DNA from: Thermoplasmata archaeon | GTDB lineage: Archaea; Thermoplasmatota; Thermoplasmata; Thermoplasmatales; Thermoplasmataceae | Direction of reading: 5' to 3' | NCBI GenBank assembly: GCA_021833045.1 | Contig: JAKBGP010000024.1 | Coordinates: forward strand, 1 to 16,152 | DNA: 16,152 nucleotides | Shown here: positions 1 to 7,089 of the stretch, piece after piece | Position numbering within the stretch: position 1 is the first letter of the stretch | Layout of the letters: each line of letters starts with the position of its first letter | Translations under genes and position numbers: made by a program | Notes under the pieces: generated by a model | What the model saw: the letters and a program-made list of their open reading frames with translations, nothing else | Database searches by the model: none | Told to the model about the DNA's origin: nothing

Positions 1-259
1 GGAATGGCTTCTCAACAATGTTAAGGAAGAGGATAGGAATAAGGGTGGGTGCATTTCCATCTGATCAGTCTCTTTAGAGACTTGTTGTGACAATAATGAT
101 TGATAAAATGAGGAATGGACCACTTGGAGAAAGTGTATAAGCTTGGAGGTAGATTGTGATTTTTAACAGGCCTTGTAGAATTTACGGCAAATCATGTACA
201 GTATCTCTATTTTGAATCGTGCAAGGAAAATAATGTAAACATGAATATTATTACCAAAC
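1..259. other. Unassigned 5' stretch, no intact gene
   Basis: No complete gene is visible. Two short plus-strand frames run in from the left edge and stop at 62-64 (TGA) and 75-77 (TAG). Either could be the 3' tail of a gene lying outside the window, but neither tail is recognisable. A perfect hairpin, AGTCTCT-TT-AGAGACT at 67-82, follows the first stop and overlaps the second. The remainder up to 225 is AT-rich with stops in all frames. The last 35 bases probably hold the promoter of the thioesterase gene (AT-rich element around 226-236). Confidence 0.5.
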
Positions 260-670
260 ATGTTTGATGAAAAAAAATTACACAGAATTCCAATACAGAT
301 GAGATTTGGAGATTTAGATGGATTAAACCATGTTAATAATGCCAACCATCTGACATATTTCGAACTTGGAAGAATTGCTTTTTTCAGAGAAGTTCTTAAT
401 GGATTCGATTCAAATGAAGTTCAATTTGTCGTAAAATACACTGAAATAGATTTTAAGGCACCACTCCATTTTGAAGATCATCCAGAAATTGTTTCATGGA
501 TTTCTGAAACGGGTAAAACACACTGTGTTTTTTCACATGAAGTAAGGGATACCAAAAGTGATGTTGTCTATTCAACCGGGAAAATTGTGCTTGTATGGAT
601 TGATTCAACACTCAAAAAGGTACCTATACCAGATAATGTAAGAGATTTATTGCAAAGATCTATGCCGTAA
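260..670 (+). CDS. Hotdog-fold acyl-CoA thioesterase (4HBT/YbgC-like)
   Basis: This is a 136-residue single-domain protein of the 4-hydroxybenzoyl-CoA thioesterase-like hotdog family, which hydrolyses acyl-CoA thioesters in the cytosol. The family signature is at residues 15-35: RFGDLD, then NHVNNANHLTYFE. It matches the usual R-F-x-D-x-D-x-x-x-H-V-N-N pattern, with Asp20 in the position of the catalytic aspartate. The length is normal for the family. The ATG at 260 has no Shine-Dalgarno sequence. An AT-rich element about 28 bases upstream suggests a leaderless message. It is transcribed alone, ahead of the ribosomal operon and separated from it by about 180 bases. The substrate cannot be read from sequence. 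The fold assignment is firm and the in vivo role is open. Confidence 0.85.
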   Translation: MFDEKKLHRIPIQMRFGDLDGLNHVNNANHLTYFELGRIAFFREVLNGFDSNEVQFVVKYTEIDFKAPLHFEDHPEIVSWISETGKTHCVFSHEVRDTKSDVVYSTGKIVLVWIDSTLKKVPIPDNVRDLLQRSMP

Positions 671-678
671 GATTCATT

Positions 679-702
679 TCCAATTTTATTTATATTCTAT
701 AT
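679..702 (+). terminator. Probable T-rich terminator after the thioesterase
   Basis: Just after the stop at 668-670 the plus strand has pyrimidine/T-rich tracts (CCAATTTTATTTATATTCT), the usual form of an archaeal intrinsic terminator, which needs no hairpin. The AT-rich background makes this only a moderate call. Confidence 0.35.
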
Positions 703-764
703 AATTCATATAAAAAAATGAATTAATATTCAAATTTTGTGTGTAATCCAATACCATAAATTTG

Positions 765-793
765 ATTCTTTGCAAAAAGAATATATATATTTT
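765..793 (+). promoter_or_regulatory. Promoter of rps13 operon with overlapping inverted repeat
   Basis: A TATA element (ATATATATATTTT, 781-793) lies about 25-30 bases before the expected transcription start near 810-815. The purine-rich bases just upstream, 774-780, are where the BRE should be. A perfect inverted repeat, ATTCTTT-GCAA-AAAGAAT (765-782), covers the BRE and touches the TATA box, so a bound protein there could control the operon. The operator role is inferred. Confidence 0.55.
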
Positions 794-852
794 AACGATA
801 AACCCGAACCTCATAGATTGACATGCAACACATGTCAAAGGACGGTGAAATA

Positions 853-1323
853 ATGGCCGAAAAAGATAAGAAAGAAGACTTTCAGTATATAGTGAGAATA
901 GCAAGCAAAGACCTTAACGGCGAAAAAAATGTAGTCCTGGCAATGTCTGACCTCAAGGGGATTGGTACAAGGTTATCTGAAACCATAATAAAAAAACTTC
1001 AGATTGACCCGGAAAAAAAGATGGGGAATCTGTCTGAAGAAGAGATACAGGAAATCAGGGATTTTGTAGAATCTCAAGAATATGTGGATGTACCTGCCTG
1101 GATGCTTAACAACAGATTTGACCCAGTTACAGGGAAAAACATGAACCTTGTTACCAATGACCTCGATATTCAGATACAGGACAACATCAACGCCATGAAG
1201 AAAATGAGATCATACAGGGGAATAAGACATGAAGGACGCCACAAGGTCAGAGGACAGAGAACTAGAAGCAATGGCAGGAAAGGACTTTCTGTGGGTGTTC
1301 AGAGAAAGAAGGAAGTGAAATAA
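853..1323 (+). CDS. rps13: Small ribosomal subunit protein uS13 (S13)
   Basis: This is archaeal ribosomal protein S13 in the head of the 30S subunit, which contacts tRNA and the intersubunit bridges. The helix-two-turns-helix region ([13 protein letters not shown]) and the conserved C-terminal tail ([23 protein letters not shown]) are both present. The ATG at 853 gives a protein of 156 residues. It is preceded by GGTGA (844-848), a match to the 16S 3' end, and it starts [14 protein letters not shown], the expected N-terminus. Upstream in-frame ATGs at 823 and 832 would add 10 or 7 residues. The one at 823 would fit a short-leader message and cannot be excluded. This is the first gene of the rps13-rps4-rps11-rpoD operon. 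Its stop overlaps the rps4 start as TAATG. Confidence 0.93.
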   Translation: MAEKDKKEDFQYIVRIASKDLNGEKNVVLAMSDLKGIGTRLSETIIKKLQIDPEKKMGNLSEEEIQEIRDFVESQEYVDVPAWMLNNRFDPVTGKNMNLVTNDLDIQIQDNINAMKKMRSYRGIRHEGRHKVRGQRTRSNGRKGLSVGVQRKKEVK

Positions 1324-1925
1324 TGGGAGACCCAAAATTTCCTAAAAAAACTTATTCTACACCACGACATCCCTGGGAAAAAACCAGGATTGACAATGAA
1401 AGAGTGATAATGAACACTTATGGGCTCAAGAATAAAAAGGAATTGTGGAAAAGCCAAGCGACTCTTGATTCAATAAGATCACAGGCCAGAAACCTTCAGG
1501 CAAAGATCAGAATTAATGATCCGGTTGCAGTAAAGCAATTGAATCTGCTTCTTGCAAGACTTAATAGATATAAAATTATTACGGGAACCTCATCGCTCGA
1601 TGATATTCTCACTTTGAGTATGGAGAATGTTCTTGAGAGGCGGCTTCAGACCATAGTTTTCAGAAAGAATCTTGCACTGACTATTGGTCAGGCAAGACAG
1701 ATGATCACGCATGGCCACATTCTTTTAAACGGTAGAAGGGTAACTGTTCCAAGTCTTATGGTAGAGTCATTCGAAGAAGATTCAATCACATATACAGAAA
1801 AATCCCCATTTTCAGATGATCTTCATCCTGTAAGAAAATTAATAGAAGGATCAGTAGAAAAGGAAGAAGTTGATGTAAACAAAGCAAATGTTCCAAAGGA
1901 AGAAGAGGCGAAACAAAATGAATAA
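1323..1925 (+). CDS. rps4: Small ribosomal subunit protein uS4 (S4)
   Basis: This is archaeal ribosomal protein S4, a 16S-binding protein of the 30S body; the archaeal/eukaryotic form resembles eukaryotic S9. The N-terminal part ([23 protein letters not shown]) is typical of archaeal S4. The S4 RNA-binding domain is at about residues 100-140 ([20 protein letters not shown], then [17 protein letters not shown]). The acidic, Lys/Glu-rich tail from about residue 178 is lineage-variable. The start ATG shares a base with the rps13 stop and follows the purine-rich GGAAGTGA. The 3' end overlaps the rps11 start by 8 bases, so translation is probably coupled. Length (200 residues) is normal for archaea. 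Confidence 0.95.
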   Translation: MGDPKFPKKTYSTPRHPWEKTRIDNERVIMNTYGLKNKKELWKSQATLDSIRSQARNLQAKIRINDPVAVKQLNLLLARLNRYKIITGTSSLDDILTLSMENVLERRLQTIVFRKNLALTIGQARQMITHGHILLNGRRVTVPSLMVESFEEDSITYTEKSPFSDDLHPVRKLIEGSVEKEEVDVNKANVPKEEEAKQNE

Positions 1926-2301
1926 AACTGGTATAGCACATATTTACTCATCGCAGAATAACACCATAATTGTAGTCACAGATCAGACAGGTGCTGAAAC
2001 ACTGGCAAAAGCAACAGGTGGAATGGTTGTTAAAAATGACAGGGATGAATCCAGTCCATACGCAGCTATGAAAGCTGCTGATCTAATTTCAGAAAAATTG
2101 AGAGAAAAAGAGATTACAGATCTTATAATAAAGGTAAGGGCCCCAGGAGGAAATCGGTCAAAGATACCTGGTCCAGGAGCACAATCTGCAATCAGGGCTC
2201 TTTCAAGGGCAGGTTTCAAGATCGTCAGGATTGAGGAAGTCACTCCAGTACCACATGATGGAACAAAAAAGAAGGGTGGAAAGAGAGGAAGGAGGGTCTG
2301 A
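1918..2301 (+). CDS. rps11: Small ribosomal subunit protein uS11 (S11)
   Basis: This is archaeal ribosomal protein S11 on the platform of the 30S subunit, near the mRNA exit. Conserved signatures are [17 protein letters not shown] at the N-terminus and [19 protein letters not shown] followed by VTPVPHDG, with a basic [11 protein letters not shown] tail. The start chosen is the ATG at 1918 ([10 protein letters not shown]), giving 127 residues, which matches the family. An in-frame ATG at 1888 would prepend ten residues ([10 protein letters not shown]) that lie wholly inside the rps4 reading frame and are not part of the family, so it was rejected. The stop TGA overlaps the rpoD start as TGATG. 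Confidence 0.95.
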   Translation: MNKTGIAHIYSSQNNTIIVVTDQTGAETLAKATGGMVVKNDRDESSPYAAMKAADLISEKLREKEITDLIIKVRAPGGNRSKIPGPGAQSAIRALSRAGFKIVRIEEVTPVPHDGTKKKGGKRGRRV

Positions 2302-3164
2302 TGACAGGAGAACCCACCATAAGGATTATTGAAAATAAGGAAAGATTCATAAGATTTGAAATTGATAATATCAACTATGCAGAAGCCAACATGATCAGGA
2401 GAACACTGATCAACGACATACCAAAGCTTGCAATCGATAAGATTGTCTTTAGGCATGGCCAAATCAGGGATTCCAGTGGCAATGTTTTTGATTCATCACT
2501 CCCTCTTTTTGATGAAATGGTGGCTCACAGGATTGGACTTATACCGATTAAGACGGATTCGAAAATGAATTTCAGGGAAACATGCAGATGTGAAGGAAAA
2601 GGCTGTAGCTTGTGTACAGTTACATACAACATAAACAAGACTGGCCCCTCCGAGGTGTTTAGCAGAGATCTGCTTCCTTTTACAGGTAACACTGATTTGA
2701 CCCCTACCGATCCTGACATCCCAATAGTTAAACTTGCTGCAAATCAGGCTCTTTTAGTCACTGCAGAAGCGTATATGGGGACCGGCAGGGAACATATCAA
2801 ATGGCAGGTTACATCCGGTGTAGGTTACAAGATTCACAGGGAATATGATATCAAGAAAGCAGACAATCCCGGGTTTGAATTGATCAAAGAGAAGTTTCCA
2901 AATTTAGTGATCCGTGAAACAAAGGACACTATTGTACTGACTGATGATGTTCCAGCAAGGGATCTCATGATTTATATTAACAGGGCAAGAAGGAACGGAG
3001 TAATCAATGAGAAGCCTCTGGAATTCAACGAAGACGAGAAAAGATTTATTTTTCATTTTGAAACTGACGGTTCCTTAAATGCTGTTGATGTACTTGACAT
3101 TGCATTTAAAAGAATACCTGAAAGGCTCAATCATTTGCTGGAAAGCATAACTTTTCTCGACTAA
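2301..3164 (+). CDS. rpoD: RNA polymerase subunit Rpo3 (RpoD, D subunit)
   Basis: This is subunit D/Rpo3 of archaeal RNA polymerase, the counterpart of bacterial alpha N-terminal domain and eukaryotic Rpb3, which pairs with Rpo11 to start polymerase assembly. The dimerisation core is clear: NYAEANMIRRTLINDIPKLAID at 25-46 and EMVAHRIGLIPIKTD at 72-86. Four cysteines, Cys95, Cys97, Cys102 and Cys105 (C-x-C-x4-C-x2-C), form a metal-binding loop like the zinc loop of Rpb3. The central extra domain (about 133-235), which in some archaea is ferredoxin-like and binds Fe-S clusters, has no cysteines here. The length is 287 residues. Its start overlaps the rps11 stop. The usual archaeal neighbours rpl18e-rpl13-rps9 do not follow. 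Confidence 0.95.
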   Translation: MTGEPTIRIIENKERFIRFEIDNINYAEANMIRRTLINDIPKLAIDKIVFRHGQIRDSSGNVFDSSLPLFDEMVAHRIGLIPIKTDSKMNFRETCRCEGKGCSLCTVTYNINKTGPSEVFSRDLLPFTGNTDLTPTDPDIPIVKLAANQALLVTAEAYMGTGREHIKWQVTSGVGYKIHREYDIKKADNPGFELIKEKFPNLVIRETKDTIVLTDDVPARDLMIYINRARRNGVINEKPLEFNEDEKRFIFHFETDGSLNAVDVLDIAFKRIPERLNHLLESITFLD

Positions 3165-3175
3165 TTTTATTAACT
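3164..3175 (+). promoter_or_regulatory. TATA promoter of the phosphatase-NAD kinase operon
   Basis: ATTTTATTAA at 3164-3173 is centred about 26 bases before the ATG at 3195 and no Shine-Dalgarno sequence lies between. This is the spacing of a leaderless archaeal transcript that begins at or next to the start codon. It indicates that the downstream trio is transcribed separately from the ribosomal operon. Confidence 0.5.
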
Positions 3176-3194
3176 ACATATAACTTCTTAATTA

Positions 3195-3968
3195 ATGCCT
3201 TATTTAAAAAATTTTATAGAGACCGGAAAATACCTTATGGAGGAGATACATAAACTAAATGATAAAAATGACAGAATAGGGTATACAGGGATGGGGGCAG
3301 ATGGTACTTTGACTTCACGTTTAGATGATTTGTGTGAAAGTGTCATAATTGAAAGAATAAATGATCTGGATCTACCATTCAATATAGTGAGTGAAGAAAC
3401 TGGTTTCACGGACAGAAATTATGACAGCAATATAGTCATTGATCCACTTGATGGCACGTATAACGCTGAAAATCAGATTCCTGCTTACTCGATTTCAATT
3501 GCAATTATGGACGAGAATTTTGACTCTATACAGGAAGGATTCGTAATGAATCTTCCTACATCAAATTATTTTTGGGCTGAAAAGGGCAAGGGGGCTTTCA
3601 GAAATGAAGTTCATTTGAATAATACAACCAAATTGACTGGTGCATCGGTTGTGTATTCACTTGAGGATGATATTATTCCAGATTTCCTTAAAACTGGCAT
3701 AAATAGAAGAAGAATTCTTGGATGTGCCTCTGTTGAGATGTCATTACTAGCAAATGGATCACTGGATTTTGTGGCCTATCTTGGTCCTGAGAAGAAATTG
3801 AGAAATGTTGACATTGCAGCTGGAGTTATTCTTGTGAGAGAAACTGGTGGGATAGTGCTGGATGAAAATCTTCATCCACTGAACATGGATCTGGATGTGA
3901 GAAAAAGAAAAAACATGATAGCACTTTCAGCTGCACATCTTGAACTTTCGAAAGGAGATATCAAATGA
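3195..3968 (+). CDS. IMPase-family sugar/NADP phosphatase
   Basis: This is a magnesium-dependent phosphatase of the inositol-monophosphatase/fructose-1,6-bisphosphatase superfamily. Metal-binding motifs appear in order: Glu67-Glu68 in VSEETG, Asp83-x-x-Asp86 in DPLDGTYN, and Asp206 in NVDIAAG. The length (257 residues) is normal for the family. Archaeal members act on inositol-1-phosphate, fructose-1,6-bisphosphate or NADP(H). The neighbour favours the last: the stop codon overlaps the start of NAD kinase as ATGA, and the two activities occur as one fused NADP phosphatase/NAD kinase in Methanocaldococcus. The family is certain. The NADP substrate is inferred from context, and dual substrate use is possible. 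The start ATG is the first codon of an apparently leaderless message. Confidence 0.88.
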   Translation: MPYLKNFIETGKYLMEEIHKLNDKNDRIGYTGMGADGTLTSRLDDLCESVIIERINDLDLPFNIVSEETGFTDRNYDSNIVIDPLDGTYNAENQIPAYSISIAIMDENFDSIQEGFVMNLPTSNYFWAEKGKGAFRNEVHLNNTTKLTGASVVYSLEDDIIPDFLKTGINRRRILGCASVEMSLLANGSLDFVAYLGPEKKLRNVDIAAGVILVRETGGIVLDENLHPLNMDLDVRKRKNMIALSAAHLELSKGDIK

Positions 3969-4786
3969 AAATAGCATATATAGTAAGAAAAGACTGCCCA
4001 AGATGCGCTAATATCGTGGAAAGAATAGACAAAATTATTCCGGAAGATTGGGAAAGAATTTTTGAGAATGATCTTAGAAGGACTTTTAAGGATAAGGATT
4101 TCAGTGACATAAGTGACATTGAGGCAGATATTTTATTTATTGTTGGTGGTGATGGTACCGTTCTAAGGGCTGCGCAGAAGGCAAGAGGCGCAATGCTTGG
4201 CATAAATATGGGTTCACTTGGATTTCTCAGTGAAGTCGAATTGGGCAAGGTTGAGGATACCGTTTACAGGATAGTGAGGGGAGAACATAAATTTACGGAA
4301 CTTATGAGGCTCGAAATCAGGTTAAATGGAAAAATTAGTGGATATGCCTTGAACGAGGTTTTAATTCACTCGAATGAGATTTCAAAGGTGAGAAATTTTA
4401 AACTTTTCATAGATGGAAAATACCTGGAGAGAACCAGAGCAGACGGTATAATAGTCGCAACCCCCGTAGGTTCGACTTCATATTCACTAAGTGCTGGTGG
4501 CCCTATAGTAATGCCTGAAACAAGGGCAATGGTTGTTTCATACCTTGCACCTGTTACATTGAGAATAAGGCCAATGGTGATGCCATCCACATCCATTCTC
4601 ACAGTTACAGCCACCGGAAGGGAAACCGAATGCATTATAGTGTTGGATGGGCAGGTGGAAATACCTGTTTCCAAGGATGATGTCATAACTGTTACAGGAA
4701 GTGGGAAACCCTACAGATTCATTACGTTCAAAAGAGATTTTTACACAAAATTAAGGGAGAAGTTGCTTAAAGATGTGGTCAATTAG
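3965..4786 (+). CDS. nadK: NAD kinase
   Basis: This is an ATP- or polyphosphate-dependent NAD kinase, which makes NADP from NAD in the cytosol. The hallmark GGDGT is at residues 61-65 and is followed by GINMGSLGFLSE (79-90). The conserved NE pair is at 130-131, and the second diagnostic block, RADGIIVATPVGSTSYSLSAGG, is at about 158-179. The length of 273 residues fits the single-domain archaeal enzyme. The ATG is preceded by GGAGAT with suitable spacing and overlaps the upstream phosphatase stop by four bases. The 3' end overlaps the JAMM protease gene by 14 bases. A CxxC (Cys11, Cys14) near the N-terminus is not a family feature and may bind metal or be incidental. Confidence 0.95.
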   Translation: MKIAYIVRKDCPRCANIVERIDKIIPEDWERIFENDLRRTFKDKDFSDISDIEADILFIVGGDGTVLRAAQKARGAMLGINMGSLGFLSEVELGKVEDTVYRIVRGEHKFTELMRLEIRLNGKISGYALNEVLIHSNEISKVRNFKLFIDGKYLERTRADGIIVATPVGSTSYSLSAGGPIVMPETRAMVVSYLAPVTLRIRPMVMPSTSILTVTATGRETECIIVLDGQVEIPVSKDDVITVTGSGKPYRFITFKRDFYTKLREKLLKDVVN

Positions 4787-5135
4787 AAGAAGGCTCCTTA
4801 GCATGATAATGGAAGCATCAAAAGATACATACCCAAAGGAATTTGGTGCACTTCTAAAGGCAGAAAACCATGTGATTTATGAACTGGCAATCTTGCCAGG
4901 AACAATCAATGGAGACAACCATACAATAATGTGGATGTACAGCAAACCCATTGATTTTACTGTAGTTGGATCGATTCATTCCCACCCTTCAGGAGTAATA
5001 ATTCCATCGGAGGAGGACCTCCATATGTTCTCAAACAGTGGCCCCATTCACATAATCGTTGGAAAGCCTTTCACGCTCAGCAACTTCAAAGCTTTTAACA
5101 GGGAAGGAAAAGAAATAAAAATAGAAATTATTTAG
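4773..5135 (+). CDS. JAMM/MPN+ zinc metalloprotease
   Basis: This is a compact JAB1/MPN-domain protease of 120 residues with a complete JAMM zinc site: Glu23 (KEFGALL), His69-Ser-His71, and after exactly seven residues Ser79-x-x-Asp82 (HSHPSGVIIPSEED). Archaeal relatives such as HvJAMM1 remove ubiquitin-like SAMP proteins from targets or release sulfur-carrier proteins from C-terminal extensions. Whether this one is a desampylase or acts on another isopeptide or peptide cannot be told. It overlaps NAD kinase by 14 bases, so it is probably translationally coupled to it; GGGAGA lies about 12 bases ahead of the ATG. Its TAG stop overlaps the TAA of the convergent citrate synthase gene. Confidence 0.88.
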   Translation: MWSIRRRLLSMIMEASKDTYPKEFGALLKAENHVIYELAILPGTINGDNHTIMWMYSKPIDFTVVGSIHSHPSGVIIPSEEDLHMFSNSGPIHIIVGKPFTLSNFKAFNREGKEIKIEII

Positions 5136-6196
5136 AGTTCTCTTTCCTCTTCACCTATATACTGTGATGCAGGTCTTATTATCTTGTTATTGCTTAACTG
5201 CTCAAAATAGTGCGCATTCCATCCAAATATTCTTGAACATGCAAAAACGGGCAGGTAGAACATCTCATTTATTCCAAGGTAGTCCATCAGGACTGCAGCG
5301 TAAAGATCCACGTTTGCTGGAAGCCCTTTTTTCTCAAACATATAATTTTCAACCATTTCCGCAGCAACAAATTTCTGATCAGTTGGAGCAATCTTTCTCA
5401 ACTCCTCTCTTACGAACAATGCTCTTGGATCCCTTTTCTTGTATACCCTGTGACCAAAACCCATTATTTTTTCCTTCTTTTCCAGTTTGCCCTCAACAAA
5501 TTTCATTGCATCCTTCTCGTTTTCAATTCCGGAAAGGTATGTAAGAACTTCTGAATTTGCTCCACCATGAAGGGGCCCCTTCAACGTTGCGAGTGCAGCA
5601 GTCACCGCTGACACAGGATCTGTTAAAGTTGATGCTGCAACCCGGAGTGCAAATGTTGATGCATTGAACTCATGCTCTAAGTAAAGAATCATTAACTTTT
5701 CAAAAGACTTCCAGTTTTTGTTTTCCCTGTCTGTGATAAGTGAATAAAATTTTTGAGAAAAATCCACTCCTTTAGGTGTTTTTATTGGAGTTCCATTAAT
5801 TGAGGACGCTGAATAGGATGTCAGAAGAGGCATCTTGGCTTCCATCTGCGTGAAAGTGGACTGATCATCATTCATTTTATATGGATAAAGGGAAATCATG
5901 GACCTGATACTCCTCATCAGGTTTTTTTCTTTTACCATATTCATAATTTTTAGGACACTTTCATCTATAACCATATTGGAATTAAGTTCATTCTTAAATG
6001 GTGTAAGCTCATTCTGTGTCGGCAACCTGCCATTAATTATTAAATATGCAACCTCTTCAAAACTCTTTTTCTCAGCAAGTTCAACTGCCCTGTATCCTCT
6101 GTATAGAAGATTTCCGGACGCACCGGTAGTGGCGATTGATGTTGTATCAACAACAACATTTGCAAGACCTTTGGGAACTATTATTTCTTCTGACAT
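5132..6196 (-). CDS. prpC: 2-Methylcitrate synthase / citrate synthase
   Basis: This is a type-II citrate synthase family enzyme of 354 residues that condenses an acyl-CoA with oxaloacetate. The catalytic triad is visible: His210 in GPLHGGAN, His249 in the signature GFGHRVYKKRDPR, and Asp297 in ANVDLYAAVL. The N-terminal LLYRGYRAVELAE and C-terminal GWNAHYFEQLSNNKIIRP blocks are normal. Being last in an operon with prpD and prpB, it most likely uses propionyl-CoA to make 2-methylcitrate, although archaeal enzymes of this group often also make citrate. The start is fixed by AAGGAGATC 7-10 bases upstream, lying inside the end of prpB. The gap to prpB is two bases. The 3' end overlaps the convergent JAMM gene by four bases. 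Confidence 0.93.
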   Translation of the reverse strand: MSEEIIVPKGLANVVVDTTSIATTGASGNLLYRGYRAVELAEKKSFEEVAYLIINGRLPTQNELTPFKNELNSNMVIDESVLKIMNMVKEKNLMRSIRSMISLYPYKMNDDQSTFTQMEAKMPLLTSYSASSINGTPIKTPKGVDFSQKFYSLITDRENKNWKSFEKLMILYLEHEFNASTFALRVAASTLTDPVSAVTAALATLKGPLHGGANSEVLTYLSGIENEKDAMKFVEGKLEKKEKIMGFGHRVYKKRDPRALFVREELRKIAPTDQKFVAAEMVENYMFEKKGLPANVDLYAAVLMDYLGINEMFYLPVFACSRIFGWNAHYFEQLSNNKIIRPASQYIGEEEREL

Positions 6197-6198
6197 GT

Positions 6199-7089
6199 TT
6201 ATGATCTCCTTTTAGCAAGGCTGGAATCTTCAGCCTCGTATTCCTGGTATCCTATCAGATCATAAAAGTGTTCCCTGCTCATAATTTCGTTTATAAACCC
6301 CGATTGGCTTCCATTTTTCATGAGATCACGGTATATAGTTTCAGTGGTCTTGAGTATGCCTCTGAATGCCGTCAGTGGAAAAATTACCATATTATAGCCA
6401 ATTTTTTCAAGTTCACTTGTGGATAGGAGAGGGCTTTTTCCAAATTCAGTCATATTTGCAAGAAGATAACCACTGATTTTTTTCCTGAATTCAGTAAATT
6501 CATCTATTGACTGCATTGCTTCCGGAAAAATGCATTCAGCACCTGCAGAAATATATTCCTTTGCTCTTTGAATGGCATCATCAATACCATTCACTGCCCG
6601 TGCATCAGTCCTTGCTATGATGAGAAAATCTTTGTTTCTTTTTGCTTCTACAGCAGCCGTAATCTTGTTTTTCATATCTTCAACAGGAATAACCTCCTTT
6701 CCGGAAAGGTGCCCACATTTTTTGGGCAGAACCTGATCTTCGAGGTGAATTGCGGATACTCCGGATGATTCCATTATCCTGACTGTTCTTGAAACATTTA
6801 TCGTTTCTCCGAACCCTGTATCGCAGTCCACAATCAATGGAAGTTTGCTTATGCTGGTGATCTTTCTGGCCTCAAGAGAAACTTCATCCAGAGTTGTCAT
6901 AGCAAGATCAGGCAACCCCATCATTCCTGCAACACCTGACCCGGAAAGATATGCAGCTTTGAATCCCACATTTTCTGCAATTATTGCGGAGATTCCAGAA
7001 TAAACGCCCGGTATTGAAACAATTCCTTTCCCCAGTTGTTCTCTGAGGAAAGATGGACCAAGATTGACGTTATTTCTCATTCTTGACAT
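6199..7089 (-). CDS. prpB: 2-Methylisocitrate lyase
   Basis: This is an isocitrate lyase/PEP mutase superfamily TIM-barrel enzyme of 296 residues that splits 2-methylisocitrate into pyruvate and succinate. It shows the metal-binding DCDTGFGE (Asp88, Asp90), the HLEDQ strand (about 115-119) and the active-site loop KKCGH (123-127) with the catalytic cysteine, followed by the conserved IIARTDA. The start at 7089 is supported by a strong Shine-Dalgarno GGAGGT eight bases upstream, inside the end of prpD. An in-frame ATG at 7080 is less likely. It overlaps prpD by 20 bases and is two bases from prpC, so the three genes are one operon. Related carboxyphosphonoenolpyruvate mutases are less likely given the partners. 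Confidence 0.93.
   Translation of the reverse strand: MSRMRNNVNLGPSFLREQLGKGIVSIPGVYSGISAIIAENVGFKAAYLSGSGVAGMMGLPDLAMTTLDEVSLEARKITSISKLPLIVDCDTGFGETINVSRTVRIMESSGVSAIHLEDQVLPKKCGHLSGKEVIPVEDMKNKITAAVEAKRNKDFLIIARTDARAVNGIDDAIQRAKEYISAGAECIFPEAMQSIDEFTEFRKKISGYLLANMTEFGKSPLLSTSELEKIGYNMVIFPLTAFRGILKTTETIYRDLMKNGSQSGFINEIMSREHFYDLIGYQEYEAEDSSLAKRRS

Noticed and set aside
163..345. Minus-strand 60-codon frame overlapping the thioesterase start
   Set aside because: It overlaps the conserved hotdog motif on the other strand and shows no protein-like features.
1983..2462. Long minus-strand open frame (159 codons) opposite rps11 and rpoD
   Set aside because: It is the antisense shadow of two certain genes, has no family resemblance, and no promoter or ribosome binding site supports it.
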